DNA from: Diplonema papillatum
Lineage: Eukaryota; Euglenozoa; Diplonemea; Diplonemida; Diplonemidae
Reading direction: 5' to 3'
Assembly (NCBI GenBank): GCA_030068145.1
Contig: JAPJBO010000270.1
Location: 186,001-250,000 of the forward strand
DNA length: 64,000 nt
Positions 18,464 through 29,791 of this stretch are shown one piece after another (within the stretch, counting starts at the first letter, position 1; every line of letters starts with the position of its first letter). The position numbers were made by a program, and so were the translations under genes. A model generated the notes under the pieces. The model ran no database searches, was not told the DNA's origin, and worked only from the letters and a program-made list of their open reading frames with translations.

Positions 18464-21266
18464 GTATGCCTTCTGTCCGTATCTGCGAACCAGTTCCTTG
18501 GACGTGCCACCTTGTTTCCAGCCAAATCCTCGACGAGGGACACGGGGTGAAAATATCTGGATCCGCGTAGGGTAGAGCCCCATAGTAAGCCGGTCCCTCC
18601 TCTTGGCGTTGGCTAAAGGCAGCCCTACACCACAGGCGAAAAACACCGCGGTCAGACCAAGCCAGGGACACACCTTCAACCCCCCCATCACACTCGGGAC
18701 ACAAGGAAAAAGAAGACAGCCGCCTCCCGCCTTTCCCCCGCTAAATAAAAGCTTCCTCAGAGTCAGGCGTGCAAACAGAGGGGCGAAGATATCTTCCCGC
18801 TCAGTGCAGTGCAGAAACCCTGCCCGTGTCTGGATGGTTCTCTAGTCGCAACCCACGCCGTTCTTCCAGGACGCACTCTCCATGAAGCAATGCACAACCG
18901 AACCAACAGACAAATCCCGACTCCTTTCGTACAACGGACGGTTGAGGGACCGTCTCGTCGTCGATGGCACCAACAGTGGAGCGGAACTGGAAAACAGGCT
19001 GATCTCGCTTGACACGGGCAACACGGGCGCAAAGGTATTGCTGTTTTCTGAGCAAAAGGACAGAGACTTGAAGGTCGGCGCTTGTGTCCTGACCCCGCGC
19101 TGTAACAGGCTTGTTGTAACAGGCTTGTTGTAGCAGGCTTGTTGTAACAATGCATGTGCTTGATTCCCACGGATCAACCACATTTATCCATCGAAATTGG
19201 TGTGCGTGACCACAAGCATGAGAGCCGGTATGTATCCGGGCATCGATCGATGACCAACTATCCACTCTTACATCTATACAGGAAGAAGAGCTGTTCTGAT
19301 GAATGCTCGGTTGCCCTCCTTGCGGGCTCTCGCACGCAGAGTAGCAACTCGCTCGTCGCTGGCCAGCCTGAGCCACGCGAACCAGCTGTGCTGCCTCGGC
19401 CGCAGCACTGCCGCGGCAGGAAGGTTGATCGGCACGGAAACATGTTGAACCGGCAAGGAAATCCAGCCGACGCTGTGACATTGGTGTACGCTTCGCAATG
19501 AGCCATTCTGCTCCCGCGCAGCGGAACGCGATCCAGACACCCGTTTGAGGCAACGCAGGGAGCGAGACTGGCAGGAACATTCTGGTGCACGCGAACATAG
19601 AGGACGCACGAGAAGATACTTCTTGACGCCACCTCGTCTCAACGAGTAGCAGAGACCGTTCTTCAGGGCTTTCGCCCTGAGGGCGCGAGGATATCAAGCA
19701 GTTGCGAGTACGTGAGCCCCGGCACATTGGGTCACGTCTCCTTCTTCTGGTTGCCTGGCCTCGTGCTTCGTCGGTACGCCGCGATTGGCAGGTGTGGCGC
19801 CGAGCACGCCTTCCGTCAGTCTGCAAAAAAGAGCGGGTGCGGCCATCTGCTGGTACGGACCCCAGACAGGGCCTTCTGTAAGCGTCAACGTGCCTCGTTG
19901 GATGCTTGTAGGATTACACGTGACCGCGCAAGGATACGGGGATGCGGCTGTTGTATCCAGAGCACCTCGGCGGCTTGCGTAGACTTCCAGAGATCACACG
20001 GAGCGCACCGCAAAAAGCACACGACGGTGAACGGCAGTTGTTGTCTGTCTGGAACGAAATTAGCAACATTCTGTCCCCAATTTTCTAGCTAACAGGGACC
20101 TCCTCTTCGTACCCCCGCATGGCTGCCTGAAAGCATCCGCGCTGGGTGGGGGAGCCTGTCTCGGGCGAGTGTCGAGCGCTGGCCTTTACGAAGCCGGTCC
20201 GTCCCTACCCGGAACTGCATCAAACTGCCTGTCGCTGTCTATCGCAGACCACGATATACCATGGTCCGGAGCCTGATAGAATTGCTTGGAGCTGTCTATC
20301 ACGGTACCACATTGGTCACCTAGTGATTAGTGCAGGCCATCGCTACAGATATTCTGCGTGTTCTATCTGCTCAGACTTAACGCGGTATACCATGGTCTAT
20401 CAGGAGGGAATGAACCGGCTTATTTTCCACTGGCAGTTCTGCTCGCCAGGGGACTCTGGCAACCAACCCAGCCTCAAAACGCCGTGTGCGTCGGGTCGGT
20501 CTCGGCGTCGTATCGGCTCGATTTTGAGCGGGGGAAAAGCAGTGGAGGTTTCTTTGGGGAAGTTCTTCACTGCAAAAGCAGTCATTGGAAGAGCATGCAG
20601 AAAGCACGTCAAAAAAGAGGAGGACCAACTGCACACTATCGCCCACGAACGCCTGCACACGCATCCCACGAGATTCGCAGTCCTGCGCAGCACCGCCTAC
20701 TGGCAATTGACTGCGAGGCCTGTCACAAGAAATTGCGGATGTATGCAAGTGGCAAACGTTTGGGCATTGCAAGTCGTTTCCCTGGTTCTTTTTTGTTTTT
20801 TCGTGCCCTCCCCCTCACCCTTGACGTCGCTCGAGATGCTTTTTTGTCCAACTTTTTGCCCGACGGTTTCAGAATCAGCAGGCGCATCACAGTCGTGTCC
20901 CACCGGCGGTCAGTTCCCTTTTTCACCCGTTCTCATGTACCATAGACACAGCGATCTTGATCCAGCAGTCAGCGCGCGATGAGGACAAGCCTGTGCAATA
21001 ATATGTCCTCGGTTACGGGGCGGCGGCCGCACCGCCCGCCTGAGGAGCATGTGGTAATGGTGAGGCGACCGGAACCTCCTCAGAGAGATGGTCTGCGCTG
21101 ACGGCTCCGACAGATTCGGCCCCTCTGCTCTGTGTGCTTTACACCGGTCCTTGACACGTCATCTTCGCCCACATGTTGAACTTGTCAGTCGGGGGAAGAA
21201 ATCCTTCGCAACGCAAGTTCTACAGCACTCTGGGTGTGGCATTTGTAAAGGAACTCCATATAACAC
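18464..21266. other. no recognisable gene
   Basis: Several frames exceed 200 codons (for example 20146-20982 plus and 18801-19826 minus), but none has recognisable motifs or convincing composition. The 3' exons of the 18087 gene may lie at the start. A short tandem repeat at 19101-19150 is listed separately. Confidence 0.3.
19101..19150 (+). repeat. 14-base tandem repeat, about 3.6 units
   Basis: Units of TGTAACAGGCTTGT repeated head to tail with one A-to-G change. No coding role is evident. Confidence 0.8.
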
Positions 21267-22508
21267 ATGCCCGCGGGTTCTGCGGCGGAGGCATGCGAGA
21301 GTGGCGAAGGGGAGACGGAGGACGCCGGCGAGAATGGGCTGCTGCCTATTCTGTCGGAAGCGGTCAACAGGGGACCGGCCACTCGTTTGACACCCGCCCC
21401 GGGCTGCAAGAGAAGCTGCAAGGTTGAGGTGCCGTCGGCAGAAGGGATTAAGAGGGCGTCGTCGCTAGGCTTCGGGGACCGGCAATACGTCGTAGCCGAA
21501 CAAGGGATCACCGGCGCCGCGAAGCACGTGGGCGCGTTGTACCTAGCAGAGAGAGAAGTAGTCGCGTCGATGAAGTCAACTGTGGCCGATATGGCGTTCG
21601 GCGTGTGTACACCCGAGGCAGATGGCCGCGGTGGAAGCCGGGTCGCGGTGCTCGGCATGCAGCAGACGCCCGGCACGTTCACGCGCGCCAGCACAAACAC
21701 CGTACTGCCCACGGTGCACCCCAGCACGGAGGACCAGTGCCGGCGGCCGGCGACGGCGGACAACCCGCGGGAAAACTCGTGGGCAGCGCCCAGCCTGACC
21801 CCGGACCCCCCGGTCAAGGTGGGCGGGGGATTCGAGCAGGGCACCCAGTTCGTGCGGCCCCAACGCGACGCCGGAGCAGCCTCCGGCGGGCTGGCTGACA
21901 ATTTATGTAAAAGCCGACCGCCGGTTGCACCCCGCGGTGGCTTAGTCTCCACTATGGCATCGGTGGATGATGATAGGGAGGCAGGGTACAGAGAGCTCGT
22001 GGAGGAGATAGAGTATGACGACGCGATCACAGCGGAGAAGGAGAGGGCGAGGGGAAGAACAGCTCGCTTGTTGGAGCAGGTGGCCACGGCAGGGGACGCG
22101 GTGGTGCGCACAATAAGCAACACGTCGCAACCGCCGACCCGACCGCCGGTGCCGAAGCCAGCAGGGCTCTGTGCAGCTCAGCAGGCGCAGGACGTGGCGC
22201 ACCTGAGCGCCGAAGCAGCGTGGGCGGACATGGTCGTGGAGCGCGTCCAGGACTGCGAGCGACGTGAGGCGGCCCTGCGCGAAGCCTGGTCTTCCTTCGA
22301 CCGTGCCCGCACAAACGAGTACACCCAACTGGCCGCAGCTCGCTCTGAGGTAAACGTTACACGGGAAAAGTATCTGCGTTGCCAGATGAACATCGCTGCA
22401 CTTATCCCGGCAGTAGTCACGCATTGCGCGCGACAGGGTGTCAACCTGGCATCATGTGCCGAGTGGTCCGCCTTTGTCAGTGCAGCGTCTTCCTCGGATG
22501 CAATTTGA
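21267..22508 (+). CDS. hypothetical protein with C-terminal coiled-coil-like region
   Basis: ATG at 21267 opens 413 codons with GC-rich codon use like the 6049 and 23382 genes. The N-terminal 230 residues are low in order (Gly, Pro, Ala, Thr). The C-terminal 170 residues are rich in Glu, Arg, Ala and Gln with heptad spacing (for example AEAAWADMVVERVQDCERRE), as expected for a coiled coil. It ends in a hydrophobic helix (NIAALIPAVVTHCARQG). No family is recognised. The frame is intact, and it could be a single-exon host gene or an exon. Confidence 0.5.
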   Translation: MPAGSAAEACESGEGETEDAGENGLLPILSEAVNRGPATRLTPAPGCKRSCKVEVPSAEGIKRASSLGFGDRQYVVAEQGITGAAKHVGALYLAEREVVASMKSTVADMAFGVCTPEADGRGGSRVAVLGMQQTPGTFTRASTNTVLPTVHPSTEDQCRRPATADNPRENSWAAPSLTPDPPVKVGGGFEQGTQFVRPQRDAGAASGGLADNLCKSRPPVAPRGGLVSTMASVDDDREAGYRELVEEIEYDDAITAEKERARGRTARLLEQVATAGDAVVRTISNTSQPPTRPPVPKPAGLCAAQQAQDVAHLSAEAAWADMVVERVQDCERREAALREAWSSFDRARTNEYTQLAAARSEVNVTREKYLRCQMNIAALIPAVVTHCARQGVNLASCAEWSAFVSAASSSDAI

Positions 22509-23381
22509 ACATTTGAAAATTATCGAAGCCTTATGAAAGCCGAGTACGTTGGCAAAACAATCATAGGTGGGTGGCCGGCCACTTAACAAACCTCACTACA
22601 TTACATCATTACTCATTTGCCTTGTCCATTCTGGCAACATGCTGTTTGTTTTTTTAGTCCGACTGGCGCAGTATGTTCGAAGTTGTCGTAAAGGTGTCAG
22701 GACCACGAGCCAGACATGGCCTGCATGCTTGGGGATAACAAAGCCGAAAACTATTGCAGAATAGGCGAGTTACAGTCGACTCCGAGATTTCGCTATCTTC
22801 CGAGGTCGTTTTCCGTCCATGAAATAAATGCAAAACATGGCGGGAAACGACGCAGTGGTTTTACGGATCGCGTGTTTGTCTGCACTCAGCAACATCGTCG
22901 ATGTCGCCTGATCGACGACATAGTCGATCTCGGCAGCATCCACATCATCGTTGATGCAGTATTTCTTGATTCTTCCGCTTGTCCATGGCCGCGTCGTCAG
23001 TTACGAATATACACGTTACGATACTCCCAAACGTGGGTAAGCCGCTCGGGTTGCAAAGACACGAGTGCTGCCGATTCCTCTTCACGTTGCTGTGTGCTCG
23101 CACTTGCTCTTTCCAGCGCACGTGCGCGGCAACTCATCCGAACAGGAGAAACCACGCACGTTCATTATTCTGTGCCTCCCTTCCCTTCGGAGAAACTACT
23201 CGAATGCACCGTCGGAGGGTGGTCAAACAGGGCACAGACAAACGGGGAAAGGCCTCGCACAGCAAACGGCGAGTAGTATGCTGCCATCGATCGGTTTTGT
23301 TGTGTGGCAAATTGCAGTTTGTGTTAGACCGAAAAAACCCGTGTGCATACCAGGAATGGGTCGGTAGGCGTCAACACGACA
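22509..23381. other. intergenic, no recognisable gene
   Basis: Short frames only. It should contain the 5' region of the 23382 gene, but no motif can be assigned. Confidence 0.35.
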
Positions 23382-26300
23382 ATGCACGCACACTGGGCGA
23401 TGTGGCCGGCGCTAGTCTGCTTTGTTTTGGCAGTGCGCGCGGAGGACGATCTCGATATGATCTTTGAGCGGCTGCACGGCGCTTTGCTGGCCCCGCTCGG
23501 CGTATCGTTGGAGCGTGCGAAGCTCGTTGCTGCCAAGCACCAGCAAAGCGAAGACGGGAGGGCGGCGAGGGACGCCGAAGCGCTGGGCGAAATCGACTTC
23601 AACTGCGGCACTGAGTTCTCCAAGTGCGTCGGTATGATGCGGACTTCGACGTTCGGCAATGACCTGGTCAGGGATCTGCTCAAATGCGAAGACGAGGCCT
23701 GCGGCTGCGTGATGAAGTGCAACGAAACGTGCGCGACGGCGACCGACACTGAAAGCTGCCGGGCGGACGACTGCTTTCTCGCGACTCGAATACCCGGAGC
23801 CGAGCTGTCAGAGGTTCTCTTTTTTGCGAAGGGCAGCACTGACAACTTGTTCACGACGGTCGGCGCCACGGCGACGGCCAAGACGTCGGGCAGCCCGACC
23901 AGCTTCGGGCCGGAAAATTTGATCGACGGGTCCATTTCGACACGGTGGCTTGACTTCGCCGGCGGTGTCGAGGTTTTGTTCGAGTTCGACGAACCCGTCG
24001 ACGTTGACGCGTACCAGTTTGTCACCGGCAACTCCCGAGACGGCGATCCTGTGGAATGGAAACTCTACGCGTCCGATGATCAGCAGGAGTGGGCGTTGTT
24101 GTCGCACGTGGTAGATCGCAACGACACACACCCGGTCATCCCTCGCTCCACGGGCACCAACACTGAGTTGTTGGCGACGGACTACTGCGTCAATACGAAA
24201 GAGGTTGACGATGGGTTCAACCCGGAAACCTGTTCGGGCCTCATCGCTTCCCAATCGTATACTTGTCAAGACGACTACTGCAAATCATGCAGTGAAGCGC
24301 ACAAGTGCGACCTCACGTGCAACCCGGAGTGGTGCCCGTCTTTCTACACGCGCCCAGTGAAGTACTACAAACTGACAATCCTGTCCCTCCGGGGTATCGG
24401 GACGTGCAATCCGTATTTGATAAACCCGTTCGACTGGTCGAGCGAGGCTGCTGCTGAAAACAAAGCGTGTGGGTTGCCCTGGATGAGCACCGACAAGTGC
24501 AACAACAACCGAGCGAACACCGCCACCTGCGACGGGGCCACAGGCTGCCAGTGGAACGCGGTGAAGACGACGCGTGACCCGACAACGGGCGTGGCAACGG
24601 ACACATTCCTGTCAGCCACGTGCCCGCATTTGGAGATGTGTGACCACGCGAACATGTGCGCGCTGAAGGCTTACGTGGGTTTCCTGGAAAAGCACGACGT
24701 AGCCGCGCAGGAGTGTGCGAGCATGTGGAGCTGCGTCCACCGCGAGACCGCAGAGTTGCTGCAGGATTGTGACGACAAGCATTCGTTCGTCGACGGCCAC
24801 GGCAGGCATTGCAACGCGACGCTGATGTGCGACCAACTAGAGGCCAGCCATCAGATGATGCCTAACGGCATGGTTGTCTGCGAGAAGTCAATCGAGCAGA
24901 TCACGAAGGTGTCGAGCTCGTACTATCACAACCTGACGGAAACGTGCGCTGTGCAACTGTGCGAATTGCTGGGCAGAGGCTCGGTCCAAAACTGCGATAA
25001 GGACCGCCCCGGTCTCGCAACCTGCTGTGTCAAGGTAGAGGGTTCTTCGGGAAGCTTCGAGCCGATCACGGCTTATGTAGTGTCCGGCCACGGCCTGATC
25101 CACACGCACTTGACCTGTAACGAGATTGAGACTGCGCTCCCGTTCATGGATGCCTGCATCCGTGTTTTCGCCGCGAAACAGTTCCTCGAGCCGCAGTGCC
25201 TGGGCAATTGGCCAACCGAATACTACTGGTCGAAGCGTGACTCCATTTTCGAAGCTTGCACCAGCGGTGTGAAGTGGCTCGACCGGTCGTCCGTCCAGTG
25301 CTCTAGTCGTCGGGTCTGTGACGCGGTGCCTTCTGTTTTCTTGGCGAAGTGTGACAACGCACCGGTTGGTTTGCAAGCGTGCGAGGACGAGCACGTCCAC
25401 GAATACGACGACTTGGACAATTTGTATGCAGACGGACAAGGTGTCTGCCGATGCCCGCCGGACGGCTTTGCGTGCGACCACACCAACGGGAACTGCTACA
25501 AGGCCACCGCCGCGCCCGAGACCCCGAGGCCCATATCAAAAGCGCCACCGACAGGCTCTCCGTCCGTGGCACCCCCAACCATTGCCCCTACCGATGCGCC
25601 GGAAACTGTTGTCCCAACTCTGGCGCCCACACTTTCTACGTCTTCCCCGGGCACCCATTCACCCAATCTCGCAGCCGATTGCTCCGACTGTGAGCTCTTC
25701 TTCCCCGACGGCTCTGTCGTGCACGAATCTACCGTGCGCGAGCGGGAGAGTCTCACAGTCGTGATCGGCATCCGGGGGAGCACGTGGCAAGATTCTGTGA
25801 CATCGAGCGACTTCGAGCTGCGAAGCGACGCAGACCCAGTCCTGGCGCTGAACAGTGTATCCCGGCTGATTCAGCTGGGAACGTGGAAGAACGCAACGGA
25901 GATGGCGGTCGGCGCATTGAAGGACACGCTGACCTTCCGCTTGCTGTTCGCCGACCGCTCGTTCGCATTGACGAGGGACGAAGTCGTTGAATTCGTCGCA
26001 AGCCCGTCCGCCGTGAATGGCGGTAACAAGTCGCTGTCGATAAAATTGACGATCGCGGCAGAAGCGCCTTCGGTACGGGCCGCAGCCGATGGATTCGTGG
26101 CAACGAGCATGGTATTGTCTTTGTTGACGGTAGTCGGCGGAGGCTCTTTGTCGAGTGTACTAGCAGCAGCTCGGTTAGTGTTGGTCTCGCAGGCGCAATG
26201 CGGCGAAGTGGACCACAACTTCGAAGGCGACGTCTTCGGGATCGCACGGAACAAGTTCGACCGGACTCAGTACACCGCAGGCTTGTTGTCCGGGTTCGTC

Positions 26301-27674
26301 GTATTGCTGATTGTCCTCTCGATCCACGCCGCCGTTGTCGCCATCATGCACCGGCGGCTGACGAAGAGGAAGGCGCGTGAGAACAGGCGAGCGAAGCGGG
26401 AGAGCCGCCGCTTGCAAACACCAGAGCTCGTTTTGCCGGCTCCAATGTCGCATGCGAGCTCCGCGCGGGAGACCGCACGGTTCCCGCACTTCAGCTTGCC
26501 GTTCATTCTTTTCTTCAGCGTGACCATCGTGTTCTCGGCGTGCAGGCTCCTCTTCAGCGCAGAAACCGCATGGGACGGCATTCTTGGAGTCGCCGTGATC
26601 TTGGTTTGTTGCGGCTACCTGTTGGTGTTTCTCTGGTACAAACTTGGCAGTTTGGCGGCCTGGTGCCAGCGGGTCAAAGACCCAGCTCGGGGTAGGTGGC
26701 TTCGGTATGCTCTGGGTGACTCGGAGTGGACGTCTGCAAGTAATGCGAACCTCATATACTGCTGGGGGTTCGTGTTTACGCAGCAGAAACGAGGGGCCGA
26801 GCGATCGACGCCGATGCTGGTGGCGGCGCTGCTTGTTACCGCCGCCCTGTCTGCCATCGAGCCCACGACGTATGCTTCGTGCGTCGGGTCCACCGTTGTG
26901 CTTGGATTGTTCCTCGTGTTTACCGGGGGCTACTTCATGTGGAGGGCTCCGTGGGCAGCACCGCTTGACAACCACTTCCAATTCGTGACCAACTTGCTCC
27001 TGGGTCTAGCCATGTTCTGCCTGGCTTCCGCTTACGGCGCCGAGGATCTGAACGACTCCGGGTTCGCGGCGCGTCACGCCTTCATCCTCCTGTGCGGCAT
27101 CATCGTCGTGCTGAAAGCTGTCCTCGACACGTTCCTCGCGTATCGTCGCTACAACCTCGCCAACTGCTGCGTGGCCATGGTCGAAAACGATGAAGCCGTC
27201 CCTCTTGAGGAAATCAGCAATGAAGAAGAAGGCGAAGAGGGAAACGCCGATACAAACCGAGGTGAGGAAGTCGAACTCGTCGAAGTCGAAGTCGATTCGG
27301 TGTCTGTCGCCAACCCGGACCCGGACCCCCTGCATACCATCCTTCCTCGCAAGCGTGCCCGGCGCACTGCTCGTTTGGGTCTCACCAGCTCGCGTGTTTC
27401 TTCATTTGACCCAGACAGATACGGGCGCATGGACTCTAATCATAGCCGAGTCTCGCAGGGGACCCCCCGCGCATCCGGCTCGGATGATCAGACGGACTTC
27501 TTGGACCTGAGCAGGACGTACAGCTCACAACCGTCGAAGTCACCCCGGCAAACCCAGTTCGGCAGGCGGTCGCCGGTGTCTCCTGCAGTCCAGAACAAAT
27601 ACTCGGGGAGTCTCCGCAGGTCTCCTGCCAATGTGCCACTCGTGGATCCTGAAGTTGATGACGACGTCATCTAG
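23382..27674 (+). CDS. secreted/multi-pass membrane protein with discoidin-like domain
   Basis: The ATG at 23382 (1430 codons, no intron) begins a signal peptide, MWPALVCFVLAVRA, with cleavage likely before EDD. A Cys-rich segment is followed at about 155-250 by an F5/8C (discoidin)-like domain (FGPENLIDGSISTRW; WKLYASDDQQEW). More Cys-rich repeats run to about 700, then a Pro/Thr stalk (about 705-763), an extracellular beta-rich domain and about eight hydrophobic segments (near 905, 965, 1038, 1067, 1143, 1165, 1200 and 1232). An acidic, Ser/Pro-rich cytoplasmic tail ends the protein. The layout of a cell-surface Cys-rich ectodomain on a multi-pass, TRP-like membrane block is known from protist surface proteins. 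Adhesion or sensing is inferred, not shown. The single long exon contrasts with the split genes nearby. Confidence 0.8.
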   Translation: MHAHWAMWPALVCFVLAVRAEDDLDMIFERLHGALLAPLGVSLERAKLVAAKHQQSEDGRAARDAEALGEIDFNCGTEFSKCVGMMRTSTFGNDLVRDLLKCEDEACGCVMKCNETCATATDTESCRADDCFLATRIPGAELSEVLFFAKGSTDNLFTTVGATATAKTSGSPTSFGPENLIDGSISTRWLDFAGGVEVLFEFDEPVDVDAYQFVTGNSRDGDPVEWKLYASDDQQEWALLSHVVDRNDTHPVIPRSTGTNTELLATDYCVNTKEVDDGFNPETCSGLIASQSYTCQDDYCKSCSEAHKCDLTCNPEWCPSFYTRPVKYYKLTILSLRGIGTCNPYLINPFDWSSEAAAENKACGLPWMSTDKCNNNRANTATCDGATGCQWNAVKTTRDPTTGVATDTFLSATCPHLEMCDHANMCALKAYVGFLEKHDVAAQECASMWSCVHRETAELLQDCDDKHSFVDGHGRHCNATLMCDQLEASHQMMPNGMVVCEKSIEQITKVSSSYYHNLTETCAVQLCELLGRGSVQNCDKDRPGLATCCVKVEGSSGSFEPITAYVVSGHGLIHTHLTCNEIETALPFMDACIRVFAAKQFLEPQCLGNWPTEYYWSKRDSIFEACTSGVKWLDRSSVQCSSRRVCDAVPSVFLAKCDNAPVGLQACEDEHVHEYDDLDNLYADGQGVCRCPPDGFACDHTNGNCYKATAAPETPRPISKAPPTGSPSVAPPTIAPTDAPETVVPTLAPTLSTSSPGTHSPNLAADCSDCELFFPDGSVVHESTVRERESLTVVIGIRGSTWQDSVTSSDFELRSDADPVLALNSVSRLIQLGTWKNATEMAVGALKDTLTFRLLFADRSFALTRDEVVEFVASPSAVNGGNKSLSIKLTIAAEAPSVRAAADGFVATSMVLSLLTVVGGGSLSSVLAAARLVLVSQAQCGEVDHNFEGDVFGIARNKFDRTQYTAGLLSGFVVLLIVLSIHAAVVAIMHRRLTKRKARENRRAKRESRRLQTPELVLPAPMSHASSARETARFPHFSLPFILFFSVTIVFSACRLLFSAETAWDGILGVAVILVCCGYLLVFLWYKLGSLAAWCQRVKDPARGRWLRYALGDSEWTSASNANLIYCWGFVFTQQKRGAERSTPMLVAALLVTAALSAIEPTTYASCVGSTVVLGLFLVFTGGYFMWRAPWAAPLDNHFQFVTNLLLGLAMFCLASAYGAEDLNDSGFAARHAFILLCGIIVVLKAVLDTFLAYRRYNLANCCVAMVENDEAVPLEEISNEEEGEEGNADTNRGEEVELVEVEVDSVSVANPDPDPLHTILPRKRARRTARLGLTSSRVSSFDPDRYGRMDSNHSRVSQGTPRASGSDDQTDFLDLSRTYSSQPSKSPRQTQFGRRSPVSPAVQNKYSGSLRRSPANVPLVDPEVDDDVI

Positions 27675-27886
27675 GCAAGTGAACGTCGTAGTTCCATTTC
27701 TCTCGAGGAATTAGCCGTCTCAGTGTATGGGTGTATGGTGAGCTTCCTCCCTGATTGGGACGCGAAAGGCAGAGCCACGCTTGCGGTGCTACTGGGACAC
27801 TAACACCGCCTAAAAAGATCTAGGAGTGGGCCCGCGCAGCGAAGATATCGAGTGGACTGGTGGAGTTTGACTGGAGCCGGCCAAAG
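27675..27886. other. 3' flank of the membrane-protein gene
   Basis: About 210 bases with no recognisable feature before the first palindromic-end repeat. A polyadenylation signal could not be identified. Confidence 0.3.
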
Positions 27887-27937
27887 TACGAAAAAAGTCA
27901 GACGGCCGTCTGACTCGGTCAGAAAAAAGCCCTGCTC

Positions 27938-28165
27938 ATCTTGTAGAACGTGGAAGGCCCAAGACTACTCTCCACGAAGGAATGTACTTGGTGTCGGTCA
28001 CAAACAGTCCCGGACATGGTAGCCATAGCCCAGAACGAAAGCGTGCACCGAATATACAACCCGTAACCATGTAGCCCTTTCTTGCTCTAAGAGAACCCAT
28101 TCATGAACGGTCACACGGAGACCCTAAAACCCCGGAATCTCAAGCGAACTTTAATTCTAAAAAAG
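27938..28165 (+). repeat. dispersed coding-like repeat, copy B
   Basis: About 225 bases matching the reverse complement of 31930-32155 closely and part of 17693-17805 more distantly. One plus frame gives ENPFMNGHTETLKPRNLKRT, parallel to the peptides of the other copies. The frame is broken further upstream. Confidence 0.7.
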
Positions 28166-28857
28166 TACGAAAAAGTCAGACGGGATTTCCGTCGGGTATT
28201 CCTGGTCCTGGGCTGTGTGAAGGTTCGCCAGAAAGATACATGAGCGTTGGCGAAAGTTGGCGTACTCTGGCGAACGAAGCCAAAGAACGTTGCGGATTTG
28301 TCGAAACCTGGAGCACAAGTTTCCGCCACACATGCAGCAAATAGGTGGTGGGGGTAGACGGCTCCTAATGGTGTAGAGTCTGCCGTCAACCACTGGTCGA
28401 CCACTCGTTTTACAGTGGTCGCCTTTGGGGACGCGCACGGCGGGATAACCACCTCTCGAGGGCACGGAGTTACCGCGCGACGACACGAAACCGCAAGAGG
28501 GGACAGCGCCCAGCACCGCTGTACATTCCCGTGTTATTGAACAAGCTGCACGACAGCCTTCGGGCGGTAGACAGCTCACTGGGTTTGTGGGAGTTCGTTT
28601 TTTGTGGATCCAGTGTGTCTCTCGCGGGGCTGAGTGTGCAACCACAACTGTTCACTTCGTACATGGGGAGCACTGCGCTTTTAAGCCCGCTGTAGCAGCT
28701 TGCATCACGAATTTACTACTCATTTCAGAGCTCCGGACTCGTCGGTTCCCAGGGAACCGATAGCGCACACCGGTGGCGGAGGTCGCCTGAACCACTGCGA
28801 AACAAGCTTACGAGGGATCAACCCCTTGTACGCAGCCTTCTGTGACCGGTTTGGAAA

Positions 28858-28975
28858 ACTTTTTTTGTATAAGCACCTGCTTTGTAGGAAATACTTGAGG
28901 AGGCAGCCAGCTGCAAAAGATCAAAGGAGTAAATGTGCTGTAGTGGCGGGCGTAAGCGTTCAACAAATTTTCCGA
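28858..28975 (+). repeat. dispersed repeat, copy 1 (partner 40925-41075)
   Basis: TTTGTATAAGCACCTG through TAAGCGTTCAAC is shared with 40925-41075 in the same orientation. The second copy has about 35 extra bases (CCCACACGAAACACAGG...) after TGCTGTAG. Confidence 0.7.
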
Positions 28976-29791
28976 TACGTGAGCGTTGGTGTCTGCAATC
29001 TCTGCTTCTTTTTGCTGGTTCCTTCTCTTTTGGAGAGGTCCGTGCTCCCAAACCGGCGACGGGAAATGTGGCGGAAAAAGTTGTAGAAGCGGGCTCGAGA
29101 CCCCCAGTACCTTTCTCGAGTATTAGTCCGTTCCAGTCACATTGCCCGGGGTTTTCCTATTCACTTTCTCGAGGTTTCAGCCCATCCCGTGCCAAGAGTT
29201 TTGTGGCCACCCACTGGGCCTAGGCCCGGATGTGGACTCTGGATGAACAGCGCAATGGATGTGCACTGCGCCGGTCACCTCTTCGTGCATCACCCAAGTG
29301 AACCCAGAAAACAACCGGAAATAACCTACAAAAAAACAACGGACGGCTCGTCTGACTTTTTTCGTACTTTTTTCCGACTCGGGTCCGAGTCAGACGGCCG
29401 TCTGACTTTTTGCTGACTCGGAAAAAAGTACGAAAAAAACCGGTCCGAGTCGGTCTGAGTCAGACCTACTGCGAAGTATATTTATAGGGAAAAGTGCCTT
29501 AGGGGACTAGTCCCAATGTGAAATGTGCCCTTAGGGGACTAGTCCCTATTTTGCATTACAACTCCTGGTAAGAATTTGCAAAAAAGTTGCTAAGGGCAGA
29601 CTATTTTTTTTTTTTGATCCGCGTCCTAGCGCGCGGAAAATTTTGGGAAACCGTGGGAAAAAAAATAGCTGAAAAAAATATTTTCCACCTGCCACGCGAC
29701 TTTTCCGCACTCTTGTTGCGCACTGGAGGGCTACTTTTCTTACACTGGAGCTACTTTTCTTACACTGGAGCCTACTTTTCTTACACTGGAG

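Larger units (their letters stand above)
27887..29465. mobile_element. element with GTCAGACGGCCGTCTGAC palindromic ends
   Basis: The left end has GTACGAAAAAAGTCAGACGG and the self-complementary GTCAGACGGCCGTCTGAC. The right side (29343-29465) has the reverse complement CGTCTGACTTTTTTCGTAC, a second copy of the palindrome and further CCGAGTC units. A third short copy is at 28155-28185. The interior has no protein that I recognise, so it looks like a non-autonomous element or a composite. The precise ends and any target duplication are unclear. Confidence 0.5.

Noticed and set aside
18860..19150. Possible further large-subunit rRNA piece
   Set aside because: Phrases look rRNA-like (CTCCTTTCGTACAACGG) but do not align over more than a few bases.
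18801..19826. 341-codon minus-strand frame
   Set aside because: No motif, codon composition or family resemblance; contains a translated tandem repeat (CYNKPVT-like).
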